From: Fusobacteriaceae bacterium
GTDB taxonomy: Bacteria > Fusobacteriota > Fusobacteriia > Fusobacteriales > Fusobacteriaceae
Assembly: GCA_031289425.1 (NCBI GenBank)
Contig: JAITPM010000114.1
Coordinates: forward strand, 1-43,046
Length of the DNA stretch: 43,046 bases
Direction of reading: 5' to 3'
Position numbers and translations under genes: made by a program. Position 1 is the first letter of the stretch. Each line of letters opens with the position of its first letter. Positions 25,178 to 32,755 of the stretch are shown in pieces. Under the pieces are notes generated by a model. It was not told the origin of the DNA. It saw nothing but the letters and a program-made list of their open reading frames with translations, and did no database searches.

Positions 25178-25283
25178 TTTCTTTTTTAGCTCCTCGCTTA
25201 TATGGCGGAGGTTCACCGCTTTTTTAGTTCCTCGCTTATTGGTGGAGGTTCACCGCTTTTTGTAATTTTGAATTACTTTTATA
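25155..25283 (-). ncRNA. toxI: ToxI-like antitoxin RNA with two pseudoknot repeats
   Basis: Transcription should begin near 25283. Two full repeat units follow on the minus strand: 25261-25226 (36 bases) and 25225-25188 (38 bases), plus a 7-base start of a third (25187-25181). Each unit has GGTG-AA-CCTC-CACC (CGCC in the second) and then GAGG about 7 bases on. GGTG pairs with CACC/CGCC and the loop CCTC pairs with GAGG, an H-type pseudoknot as in known ToxI units. The A-to-G change in the second unit keeps pairing through a G-U pair. Low repeat number (about 2.2) compares with 2.8 for AbiQ and 5.5 for ToxI of Pectobacterium. Confidence 0.88.
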
Positions 25284-25288
25284 TTAAT

Positions 25289-25316
25289 ATTATACCATAT
25301 GAATATGTTTTGTCAA
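25289..25316 (-). promoter_or_regulatory. Promoter of the toxIN locus
   Basis: On the minus strand TTGACA (25316-25311) and TATAAT (25294-25289), both perfect hexamers, are spaced by 16 bases. It is the strongest sigma-70-type promoter in the window. A short dyad GTAATT-N3-AATTAC (25262-25276) lies in the leader before the first repeat. Confidence 0.85.
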
Positions 25317-25373
25317 TAAATTATCTTTTGGATTTCTAAAAAAATTTGGGTGAGATAAAAACAATATATTATA

Positions 25374-25474
25374 TTACTACAATTTTGGTCTTTTGTCAAA
25401 ACGAAAAAGTTTTTTATAAGCTTTAATTTTATAATGTACATTTTTTAGTTATTTAGTAAGAAAATAGGAAAAAA
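25374..25474. repeat. 101-bp direct repeat, copy 2 (antiporter side of the ToxIN locus)
   Basis: This is the second copy of 24519-24619, with 100 of 101 bases identical and the same orientation. It again carries the minus-strand TTGACA (25399-25394), now followed by TAATAT. On the plus strand it has TTGTCA (25393-25398) and TATAAG (25415-25420) 16 bases apart. Recombination between copies would delete 855 bp including the whole toxin-antitoxin locus. Confidence 0.95.
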
Positions 25475-25787
25475 ATTAATTTTATTACTTTTAATCAGAA
25501 TAATAATTATACCTCTAAAATTTTTTATTTTTCATAACTTTTAGAACTACACTACCAAAACTTTTTATAACATAGCAAAATTACAAATCTCATCACTATA
25601 TATAATATTTTATTTAATCTATACATAAATTTTTTATTTTTTTCTTTTAAAAAAAATAAAATGATGGTAAAGTATAATTACTAGATATTAAGTATTTATT
25701 TGCCAATGCAATAAATTAGCAGAGAAACAAAAAAGGAAAAAAATTGCTATAAAATATTTTGTTTTTAATCAAAAAAGGGGATAAGTT
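25475..25787. other. Intergenic leader before the antiporter gene
   Basis: This is very AT-rich sequence without a gene. TATAAT occurs at 25673-25678, about 110 bases before the antiporter start, but no convincing -35 box stands at the right distance. AAAAAGGGG precedes the ATG as the RBS. No riboswitch or hairpin was recognised. Confidence 0.5.
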
Positions 25788-27422
25788 ATGGATGCTTTAA
25801 CATTGGGTTTGTTAGTCAGTTCCGTTGTAATCATTTTATGTATTCTGTGCAACAAGATATCCAATAAAGCAGGAATACCCACACTGGTAGCCTTCATTTT
25901 TCTGGGGATGCTCTTTGGCTCTGACGGTATTGTCAAAATTCCCTTTGAAAACTTTCAATTTGCCGAAGGAATCTGCTCGGTGGCTTTAATATTCATTATG
26001 TTTTATGGAGGATTTGGCACCAAATGGAGTGAGGCCAAATCTGTTGCAGGACGCTCCTTGATTCTCTCATCAGTTGGAGTAATCGTGACAGCGATTATCA
26101 CTGGGATTTTTTGCACATTGATTTTAAAATTCAGTTTTTTAGAAGGAATGTTGGTTGGAGCCGTTTTAGGTTCCACTGATGCAGCTTCAGTGTTTTCCAT
26201 ACTGCGTTCCAAAAAATTAAATTTAAAAAATGGTACAGCTTCTATATTAGAAATAGAAAGTGGGAGTAATGATCCCTTCTCCTATATGATGACTATCATT
26301 ATATTGGCAGTTATGGATGGTTCACAAGGTGGAAAACAGCTTATTTTATTGACTCTTTCTCAATTGGTGCTAGGTGTCTTGCTGGGAGGAGTCGTAGCTT
26401 ATCTAGGTGAATTATTTTTGAGAAAAATATGGATGGAAATAGAAGGCTTTGCTGCAATCTTTGTCTTTGCCATAGCTGTTTTGGGATATGCACTTCCGAC
26501 ATTATTCAATGGAAATGGATATTTGAGCGTATATATTGTAGGAATCTATTTAGGTAACAGCAAAAAAATTCCAAATAAAAAAGAACTTGTACATTTTTTC
26601 AATGGTATCACAGCCTTAATGCAGGTAGCTATATTTTTCATATTGGGCTTACTGGCACTCCCTTCTCAAATGCCAAAACTCATACCGGTTTCAATTACGA
26701 TAGCACTTTTTTTAACTTTTTTTTCGAGACCTATTGCAGTTTTCGGAATTTTAAAATTTTTCCCATCCCCTCGTAATCAAAAACTGCTCATTTCATGGGC
26801 AGGTCTTCGAGGAGCTTCTTCCATTGTTTTTGCTATATTGGCTGTAGTCAGCAAGGCCTATACAAAATACGACATTTTTCATATCGTTTTCATCGTAGTT
26901 CTGTTTTCTATCACCTTACAAGGATCCTTGATTCCGATATTGGCTAAAAAACTTAGTATGATAGACAAAAGTTCTGATGTTATGCGGACATTCAATGATT
27001 ATACTGAAGAGAATGAGATTCAATTTATCAAAATCAATATCGAACCAGAAAGTGACTGGAAAAATAAAACTATCAAAGAGATTGCCGTTCCACCAAATAC
27101 GCTTATTTCCATGATTGTCCGGAAAAATAAGCCTCTTGTTCCTAATGGCAACACAAAGATATTGGAAAATGATGCTGTAATTTTATGTGCCCAAGGTTAC
27201 CATGATGACAAGGGAATCCGGCTCAAAGAAATGATTATTACAAAAAATCATCCATATGTGGATAGAAAAATAGCCACATTACAACTGGAAGAACATACAT
27301 TGATTCTTGTCATCAAACGAAATCAGAAAATTATTGTACCCACTGGGCAGACTAAAATCCATGAAGAAGATATACTGGTAGTCAACCAACTACTGGATGG
27401 ATTGGAATTTCATCAATCATAA
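25788..27422 (+). CDS. CPA1-type K+(Na+)/H+ antiporter with TrkA-C domain, NhaP2/CvrA-like
   Basis: This 544-residue inner-membrane antiporter has about 12-13 helices up to residue 390, then a cytoplasmic TrkA-C/RCK-C domain (WKNKTIKEIAVPPNTLISMIV to the end, repeated as DRKIATLQLEEHTLILVI). Family motifs are FIMFYGGFGTKW, GAVLGSTDAASVFSIL (with the ion-binding Asp), EIESGSNDPFSYM and SWAGLRGASSIVFA. NhaP2 homologues exchange cytoplasmic K+ or Na+ for protons. It starts with ATG after AAGGGG. Its codons look less AT-biased than those of neighbouring genes, and a GC-rich hairpin follows it, which hints at acquisition from another lineage. Confidence 0.9.
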   Translation: MDALTLGLLVSSVVIILCILCNKISNKAGIPTLVAFIFLGMLFGSDGIVKIPFENFQFAEGICSVALIFIMFYGGFGTKWSEAKSVAGRSLILSSVGVIVTAIITGIFCTLILKFSFLEGMLVGAVLGSTDAASVFSILRSKKLNLKNGTASILEIESGSNDPFSYMMTIIILAVMDGSQGGKQLILLTLSQLVLGVLLGGVVAYLGELFLRKIWMEIEGFAAIFVFAIAVLGYALPTLFNGNGYLSVYIVGIYLGNSKKIPNKKELVHFFNGITALMQVAIFFILGLLALPSQMPKLIPVSITIALFLTFFSRPIAVFGILKFFPSPRNQKLLISWAGLRGASSIVFAILAVVSKAYTKYDIFHIVFIVVLFSITLQGSLIPILAKKLSMIDKSSDVMRTFNDYTEENEIQFIKINIEPESDWKNKTIKEIAVPPNTLISMIVRKNKPLVPNGNTKILENDAVILCAQGYHDDKGIRLKEMIITKNHPYVDRKIATLQLEEHTLILVIKRNQKIIVPTGQTKIHEEDILVVNQLLDGLEFHQS

Positions 27423-27445
27423 TATTGTTTTAATATCACTGAAAA

Positions 27446-27463
27446 GGGCGCAATCATGCGCCC
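27446..27463. repeat. GC-rich hairpin after the antiporter gene
   Basis: GGGCGCA (27446-27452) and TGCGCCC (27457-27463) pair perfectly around ATCA, followed by CTATAG rather than a T run. It sits between convergent genes and may terminate the antiporter transcript. Its base composition stands out from the surroundings and resembles GGGCG-type dispersed intergenic repeats of some gut Firmicutes. Confidence 0.5.
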
Positions 27464-27490
27464 CTATAGAAGAATTGTATAAATAACATA

Positions 27491-27892
27491 TTATTTTTTT
27501 GCTTCACTGTCTTTTGCAACTATATCAAGAAAAATTAATGGTTCCTCTCCTATATTCTTTATTGCATGTGATTGTCCTGCTCTTGTGATAGTGATATCTC
27601 CTGCTTCTATCTTAGTAACAACACCATCGTTATCTGTAAATTCTCCCACGCCTGAAATTACTATATAAGAATCCTCATTGTCTGTGTGGGCATGTACCCC
27701 CAGAAAATCTCCTGGTAAAAGTGTCATCCATCCTATTTCTTTTATTGTATATTCCGGTTTTGCATTGTTGCGTGTAAAAGAAAATTTTCCAGAAAACATC
27801 CCTTTTCCGCCGGCTACATTTTCTCTATCCCATGTTTCAAGTTCATTTTTTTTAAATACTTGTTCATTTTTATTGACTGCTTTTGCTGCCAT
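27491..27892 (-). CDS. Cupin-domain protein
   Basis: This 133-residue single-domain cupin has motif 1 GDFLGVHAHTDNEDSYIVISG (His, His, Glu metal ligands) and motif 2 GDITITRAGQSHAIKNIG with the last His. There is no signal peptide. It starts with ATG after GAGGAGGG, is monocistronic and convergent with the antiporter gene. Cupins of this size are often metal-dependent isomerases or simple sensors of small molecules; nothing in the sequence decides between these. Confidence 0.85.
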   Translation of the reverse strand: MAAKAVNKNEQVFKKNELETWDRENVAGGKGMFSGKFSFTRNNAKPEYTIKEIGWMTLLPGDFLGVHAHTDNEDSYIVISGVGEFTDNDGVVTKIEAGDITITRAGQSHAIKNIGEEPLIFLDIVAKDSEAKK

Positions 27893-28331
27893 ACATATCC
27901 CTCCTCTTAAAGTCTGGTACCGATTTATTAGTATTTTATATTTTTTTGTTACATAAAATTATATATTTTATAAAAACAGCAAAGAAATATACCCTCCTCT
28001 GCTTTTAGATTTTATGTTAAATTGTGATTCTGCATTAAATATCTATCAATTTTTAAAATAAATCTTCATTTCATCTACAATTTTATTATACCACATAGCC
28101 CTTATTTTTCAATATCTTTTTAAAACATTTATAAATTATCGGAATTCAAATTATTCTTTAAATATTCAAAAATGCAATTTATTTTATTATAAACATAAAT
28201 AGAGTAAAATTTTAATACGATTTACAAATTCTATTTGTAAAATTTAAATTTTCATGATATAAAGTAATTATACTTTTAATAAATCGTTTTAACTATATTC
28301 GTGATATATTACTTTAATAGGAGTGGTTTTT
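27893..28331. other. Divergent intergenic region, cupin to LysE
   Basis: About 440 bases without a gene. The cupin RBS lies at its left end and the exporter RBS at its right end. The only structured element seen is the palindrome at 28221-28241; no promoter with both good hexamers was found. Confidence 0.4.
28221..28241. promoter_or_regulatory. Operator-like palindrome upstream of the LysE-type gene
   Basis: TTTACAAAT (28221-28229) and ATTTGTAAA (28233-28241) are perfect 9-bp arms around TCT. It is about 90 bases before the exporter start in a long divergent gap, consistent with a dimeric regulator's site. Confidence 0.5.
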
Positions 28332-29069
28332 TTGTGTTGGCTTTTTATCAAGGGCATTATAACCGGTTTCATTCTTGCTCTACCCTTTGGTCCAGTAGGT
28401 ATCTATTGTTCAGAAATAACTTTGTCAGAAGGTCAAAAAAAAGGTCTAATCGCCGCTTTTGGAATGATAACAATTGATTTATTTTATTGTACATTAGTCC
28501 TCTTATTTATGGATAGTGTAGATGAATTCCTTTTAAAATATGAATTATATTTCAAATTCTTAGTAGGGATTTTGTTAATTTTGCTATCTATAAAGAAAAT
28601 TAAAAAGAAAATTAAATTAAAACCTTTAACAAACACTGCCATGGGATATTTTAAAAATTATTCTGCAACGCTTTTCGTTGCTCTCTCAAATATTTCCAGT
28701 TTTTTTTCCATCTGGCTTGTATATACAACATTGAGACTTTTTGCAAATTATAATCGAAACTGGGCACCTCTGGTAATACTTGGTGTATTTACAGGAGATG
28801 CAGGATTATGGATTTTGACTACCAGTATCCTCTCACATTGGAAAAAAAGTATAACGGAAGATACTTTGTTGAAAGTTACCCAAATTCTTGGAATCGTTAT
28901 ATTAATTTTTGGTATAATCATAACTTCCATGGCTGTAAAAATGGCAATTAAAACAAAGTGGAAAGCAAAATGGCCCATAGAAAAAAATAAAATTATAAGT
29001 ATCAATCATTTAATTTCACCCACCAAAATTTTCCAGCGAAAATGTTCTGGATTTTTTAGTAAAACATAA
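28332..29069 (+). CDS. LysE-family exporter
   Basis: This membrane protein of about 245 residues has six hydrophobic segments. The N-terminus GFILALPFGPVGIYCSEITLSEG is the LysE/RhtB signature region (P-x-GP), followed by GLIAAFGMITIDLFYC. A lysine-rich loop precedes GYFKNYSATLFVALSNISS. Relatives export amino acids or other small solutes. A GTG at 28323 overlaps the Shine-Dalgarno (AGGAG, 28319-28323) and is unlikely. TTG at 28332, 8 bases after it, is chosen. It is followed after 23 bp by mnmA in the same direction. Confidence 0.82.
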   Translation: MCWLFIKGIITGFILALPFGPVGIYCSEITLSEGQKKGLIAAFGMITIDLFYCTLVLLFMDSVDEFLLKYELYFKFLVGILLILLSIKKIKKKIKLKPLTNTAMGYFKNYSATLFVALSNISSFFSIWLVYTTLRLFANYNRNWAPLVILGVFTGDAGLWILTTSILSHWKKSITEDTLLKVTQILGIVILIFGIIITSMAVKMAIKTKWKAKWPIEKNKIISINHLISPTKIFQRKCSGFFSKT

Positions 29070-29092
29070 TTTTAAAAAAGAGGTGTAATTAA

Positions 29093-30160
29093 TTGAATAA
29101 TAATTTTGATAAATATCTTACGTATGATGAAAATAATAAACATATTACAGTCGGAGTTGCTATGAGCGGTGGAGTTGACAGTACAACTACTGCTTATTTA
29201 TTAAAAAAACAAGGTTATAATATTTTTGGTGTTACAATGTCCACATGTGGAAAAGAAGATAAAGACGCCAAAAAAGCATGTGATACTTTGGGAGTCCCTC
29301 ACTATTTGTTGGATGTCCAAGAAGATTTCAATAAATATGTAGTTACCTACTTTGTAGATTCATATGTGATAGGAGACACTCCCAACCCATGTGTGATGTG
29401 CAACAGGTATATAAAATTCGGAAAACTCCTTGATTTTATATTTTCCAAAGGAGGGATATACATGGCAACCGGACATTATGCAAATATTATAAATAACAAA
29501 CTTTCTGCAGGAGACGATCTTCAGAAAGACCAGGTTTATTTTTTAGGGCAATGCAATAAAGATAAACTTAAATATATAAAATTCCCAATCGGCGATCTCG
29601 AAAAAACTCAAGTGCGAGAACTTGCAAAACTATTGAATATTCCTGTTTATAATAAAAAGGATTCCCAAGAAATATGTTTTGTGGAAGATGGGAAATTAAA
29701 AGAATTTTTAATTGAAAAAAGCAATGGTATTATTGGAAAACCTGGAAATATAATTGATGAAAACGGTAATATTTTAGGAACACATCATGGTTTGTCTTTC
29801 TACACAATCGGACAAAGAAGAGGTATAGGTATTGCAGGAGATAATCCTTATTATGTGATAAAATTAGACGGTGAAAATAATCAAATAATTGTTGGTGATA
29901 ATGATCGTGTATTTAAAACTCATCTAATTGCAAAAGATATAAATTGTTTCCTTAATGATATCAATGAATTAAATAATTTAATTCTCTATGCAAAGACTCG
30001 TTCTAGGGATGATTTGCACAAATGTAAAGTAAATCTTACAAAAGATAATTTGTTACATGTAGAATTTTTAGAGGAATCAGTCAGGGCTATAACTCCGGGG
30101 CAACTTCTTGTTCTTTATGATGATACTCAATCAATTATTGCCAGTGGATTTATAATATAA
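29093..30160 (+). CDS. mnmA: tRNA-specific 2-thiouridylase
   Basis: MnmA puts sulfur at position 2 of the wobble uridine in tRNA for Lys, Glu and Gln. The PP-loop SGGVDS is at 25-30. NPCVMCNRYIKFG (98-110) holds the nucleophile Cys103, and DSQEICFVEDG (190-200) holds the second catalytic Cys195. HHGLSFYTIGQRRGIGIAG is the conserved tRNA-contacting stretch. At 355 residues it is full length. The only suitable start is TTG, 7 bases after GAGGTG. It forms a likely operon with the LysE-type exporter upstream and the PuuD-like hydrolase 30 bp downstream. Confidence 0.95.
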   Translation: MNNNFDKYLTYDENNKHITVGVAMSGGVDSTTTAYLLKKQGYNIFGVTMSTCGKEDKDAKKACDTLGVPHYLLDVQEDFNKYVVTYFVDSYVIGDTPNPCVMCNRYIKFGKLLDFIFSKGGIYMATGHYANIINNKLSAGDDLQKDQVYFLGQCNKDKLKYIKFPIGDLEKTQVRELAKLLNIPVYNKKDSQEICFVEDGKLKEFLIEKSNGIIGKPGNIIDENGNILGTHHGLSFYTIGQRRGIGIAGDNPYYVIKLDGENNQIIVGDNDRVFKTHLIAKDINCFLNDINELNNLILYAKTRSRDDLHKCKVNLTKDNLLHVEFLEESVRAITPGQLLVLYDDTQSIIASGFII

Positions 30161-30190
30161 TAACTTATTGTTTTAAAGGGGGTAATTGTT

Positions 30191-30922
30191 ATGAAACCAG
30201 TAATCGGTCTTACTACTTGGGGTGAAAAAATTGCAAACGGAGAGCAGGCATCTATTCACTATGATTATGTTAATTCTGTCGAGCGAGCAGATGGTATCCC
30301 TGTACCGATTCCATATGTTGATGATGAGGAGTTTTTATTGGAGTATATCACTTCTACCAACATGTCTGGAATTATTTTCACTGGCGGAGCGGATATCTTT
30401 CCACCACTATACGGGGAAGACACAGGTCTATACGTCAATACCATTGATACACTCAGGGATAGCAGTGAAATGAAACTTTTTAAAATAGCCATAAAAAATA
30501 AAATACCTATTTTAGGTATTTGTCGAGGACTCCAATTTTTCAATGTAGCATTAGGTGGTACTTTGTATCAACACATTGATGCTCAAGTAAAGGATGCTAT
30601 CGGACATCATCCCATAGGCCTTCCAAGAGGGGTTCTAAGTCATGAGATAATAATAGAAAAATCCGGTATTTTATATCCTATTTTTAATAATACAAAAACT
30701 GGTGTCAACTCATTCCATCATCAAGGAATAAAAAAATTAGCCACAGAACTTGTTGCTATTGCCAGATCCAATGATGGTTTAATCGAAGCTATCCAAAGTA
30801 AGGATATGGATAAAAATTTTATATTCGGAGTACAATGGCACCCTGAAAATTTATCTCTAAAATATAAAGAATTTCTTGAATTATTCAAATTATTAGTAAA
30901 AAAAGCTGCTGCAAAGGTTTAA
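30191..30922 (+). CDS. Gamma-glutamyl hydrolase-like class I amidotransferase (PuuD/C26 family)
   Basis: This 243-residue cytoplasmic hydrolase has the class I glutaminase fold. Its catalytic Cys111 lies in GICRGLQFFNV, and His217 and Glu219 in GVQWHPEN. FTGGADIFPPLYGE (63-76) and GVNSFHHQGIKKL are typical of the gamma-glutamyl-gamma-aminobutyrate hydrolase family, which releases Glu from gamma-glutamyl amines in putrescine breakdown or trims other gamma-glutamyl compounds. It starts with ATG after AAAGGGGG. A terminator overlaps its last codons. No other putrescine-utilisation (puu) gene is nearby, so its substrate stays open. Confidence 0.9.
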   Translation: MKPVIGLTTWGEKIANGEQASIHYDYVNSVERADGIPVPIPYVDDEEFLLEYITSTNMSGIIFTGGADIFPPLYGEDTGLYVNTIDTLRDSSEMKLFKIAIKNKIPILGICRGLQFFNVALGGTLYQHIDAQVKDAIGHHPIGLPRGVLSHEIIIEKSGILYPIFNNTKTGVNSFHHQGIKKLATELVAIARSNDGLIEAIQSKDMDKNFIFGVQWHPENLSLKYKEFLELFKLLVKKAAAKV

Positions 30923-30943
30923 TAACCAATGCAGCATTTGTTT
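30906..30943 (+). terminator. Terminator overlapping the end of the PuuD-like gene
   Basis: TGCTGC (30906-30911) pairs with GCAGCA (30930-30935), extended by AGGTT/AACC(A) around a TAAT loop, then TTTGTTTT. The stem begins within the last coding codons. Confidence 0.75.
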
Positions 30944-30999
30944 TATATCTCTTTAATTTCTTTGTCATCGCATTATCATCTATAATATTTTGAGCTTTT

Positions 31000-31085
31000 A
31001 TTTTTTATTTTTTTATTTTTTATTTTTCTTCTTTTTTATTTTTCTTCTTTTTTATTCTTCCTCTTTTTTATTCTTCCTCTTTTTT
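31000..31085. repeat. Homopurine/homopyrimidine tandem repeats at the cyclophilin 3' end
   Basis: Four 16-base units (31022-31037, 31038-31053, 31054-31069, 31070-31085), the plus strand reading ATTCTTCCTCTTTTTT with variants, are preceded by three A-T6-like units of 7-8 bases from 31000. The first unit encodes KKEEE-stop of the cyclophilin, so the other copies are untranslated. Confidence 0.85.
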
Positions 31086-31850
31086 ATCTTTTGACAAACC
31101 TTTTTCTATTTTTCTGATTGCTTTTGGGATAAAGAATTCTTTTTCTTTTTTATCTTTTGATTTCTTTTCATAAATATTTTTTACTTCATTATTATAAACT
31201 GCAATATTAGATGAAGTAGCGGCTCTTACAGGATATTTTTTATAACGGTTTGGATATTGTTCATCTATTATTTTATTCCATACATCCACTTTATCTTTGT
31301 AAATAGATAAGAAAGCATCAGCATTAGGTGTGAATTTAACCTCTTTTATTATGTCTCCATATTCTAATTTTCTTAATATTTCCAGATCCCCTTCTCCTTC
31401 TACTTCTCCGAATACGGTATGCCTTCCGTTCAACCATTCAGCAGGAAATAATGTCATAAAATATTGTGACCCACCTGTATTAGGTCCAGCATTTGCCATA
31501 GCTAACATTCCTTGTTGGAAAAAATCCAACCAATTTACTATTTCATCTGGAACGCTGTATCCAGGGCCTCCTCTTCCTGTTCCACTTGGATCTCCTGCTT
31601 GTACTACAAAGTTTTCAACTGCCCTATGTATTTTATTATCATTGTAAAATCCTCTTTTTCCTAAATTAATAAAATTAGCAACTGTTATTGGTGCCGCCTC
31701 TGGATATAAATAAAAACTAACACTTCCTTGAGTAGTTACAAATGTAACTCTAATATCATTGTACCTCAAAGTCGTTTTTTTATTTTTTCCAAATGAAACT
31801 ACACTAAACAGTAACATCAACAATACTACCAACTTGAATGCTTTTTTCAT
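31068..31850 (-). CDS. Exported cyclophilin-type peptidyl-prolyl isomerase
   Basis: This 260-residue protein starts with a Sec signal peptide (MKKAFKLVVLLMLLFSVVSFG) without a lipobox, so it acts in the periplasm or at the surface. The cyclophilin domain covers about 35-175: FYNDNKIHRAVENFVVQAGD, GPGYSVPDE, MLAMANAGPNTGGSQYFMT and LNGRHTVFGEV, which include the active-site Arg, Phe, Gln and His of the family. A charged C-terminal extension (about 85 residues, rich in Lys and Glu) follows and ends in KKEEE next to the tandem repeats. It is monocistronic with a clear promoter. Confidence 0.92.
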   Translation of the reverse strand: MKKAFKLVVLLMLLFSVVSFGKNKKTTLRYNDIRVTFVTTQGSVSFYLYPEAAPITVANFINLGKRGFYNDNKIHRAVENFVVQAGDPSGTGRGGPGYSVPDEIVNWLDFFQQGMLAMANAGPNTGGSQYFMTLFPAEWLNGRHTVFGEVEGEGDLEILRKLEYGDIIKEVKFTPNADAFLSIYKDKVDVWNKIIDEQYPNRYKKYPVRAATSSNIAVYNNEVKNIYEKKSKDKKEKEFFIPKAIRKIEKGLSKDKKEEE

Positions 31851-31918
31851 AATTTCATGCCTCCTGAATATATGTTTCTATTTTTTGTATTCTAATTTTT
31901 ATCATTAATTTCTAATAG

Positions 31919-31948
31919 ATTATACCACTCTTTTTAATCCTTTTACAA
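31919..31948 (-). promoter_or_regulatory. Promoter of the cyclophilin gene
   Basis: On the minus strand TTGTAA (31948-31943) and a perfect TATAAT (31924-31919) are spaced by 18 bases, about 65 bases upstream of the start codon. Confidence 0.6.
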
Positions 31949-31975
31949 GTAAAATTATTTATCATTTCTATTTTT

Positions 31976-32755
31976 TTAGCTGATAAAGTGTTTTTGTAGT
32001 TTTTTTGTAGATAAAGTAAGTATTATTGATATCCCTATTAACAATACAGAAAGCGAATTTATAGCAGGATTTATGCCGAGCCTAACCATAGAAAATATTC
32101 TCAAAGGTAATGTAGAAGACCCTGGACCTGAGACAAAAAATGTAGTTACAAAATCGTCAAAGGATAAAGTTACTGCTATTAAAAATCCTGATATTATTCC
32201 CGGTAAAATAGCTGGGATAATTATTTTAAATAATGTTTGCATTTCACTAGCACCCAAGTCATAAGCGGCTTCTACTATTGAATAATCAAATTCATCCAAT
32301 CTTGATATTATCAAAAACAAAACATATGGAATATTGAAAGTAGTATGAGCTATAAAAATACTGACTAGTCCCAATTTAAAATTAATTGTAGCAAACATTG
32401 TAAGGAGCGATACTCCCAAAATAATTTCCGGAATTATCAACGGAATATACGAAATTACATTTAATGCTTTTTTCCATTTAAATTCATGCCATTTTAAAGC
32501 TATTGCTCCCAATGTCCCTATTGTAGTAGACAAAATCCCAGAAACCACAGCTATTATCATACTATACCTCAATGAGACCCATATTTTATCAGAATACACG
32601 AAAAGTTCTTTGTACCATTTGAGAGAAAATCCTTTCCATGTCATTGCACGTCCATCATTGAACGAATAAACTATTAGGCATAGTAAAGGAATGTAAAAAA
32701 ATAATATTGTTATTATAAAGATTACAAGAGATGTTCGTCTTTTATTCATCTTCAT
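31976..32755 (-). CDS. potC: Spermidine/putrescine ABC transporter permease PotC
   Basis: This 259-residue inner-membrane protein has six helices. The conserved stretch MTWKGFSLKWYKELF follows the first helix, and the EAA loop IVEAAYDLGASEMQTLFKIIIPAILPGIISG lies in the second half. SFDDFVTTFFVSGPGSSTLPLRIFS is diagnostic of PotC. Its gene overlaps potB by 14 bases. Two in-frame ATGs (32755 and 32749) are both plausible starts. No potD follows: the next gene on the strand is the cyclophilin, 125 bp away. Confidence 0.93.
   Translation of the reverse strand: MKMNKRRTSLVIFIITILFFYIPLLCLIVYSFNDGRAMTWKGFSLKWYKELFVYSDKIWVSLRYSMIIAVVSGILSTTIGTLGAIALKWHEFKWKKALNVISYIPLIIPEIILGVSLLTMFATINFKLGLVSIFIAHTTFNIPYVLFLIISRLDEFDYSIVEAAYDLGASEMQTLFKIIIPAILPGIISGFLIAVTLSFDDFVTTFFVSGPGSSTLPLRIFSMVRLGINPAINSLSVLLIGISIILTLSTKKLQKHFIS

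Noticed and set aside
25188-25261. The two repeats as a short CRISPR array
   Set aside because: The units are contiguous with no unique spacers, differ in length, and lie directly before a ToxN/AbiQ gene with an intervening hairpin; this is the type III antitoxin layout.
27491-27892. A plus-strand gene opposite the cupin
   Set aside because: The frame at 27678-27956 is antisense to a cupin with intact metal-binding motifs and has no ribosome binding site.
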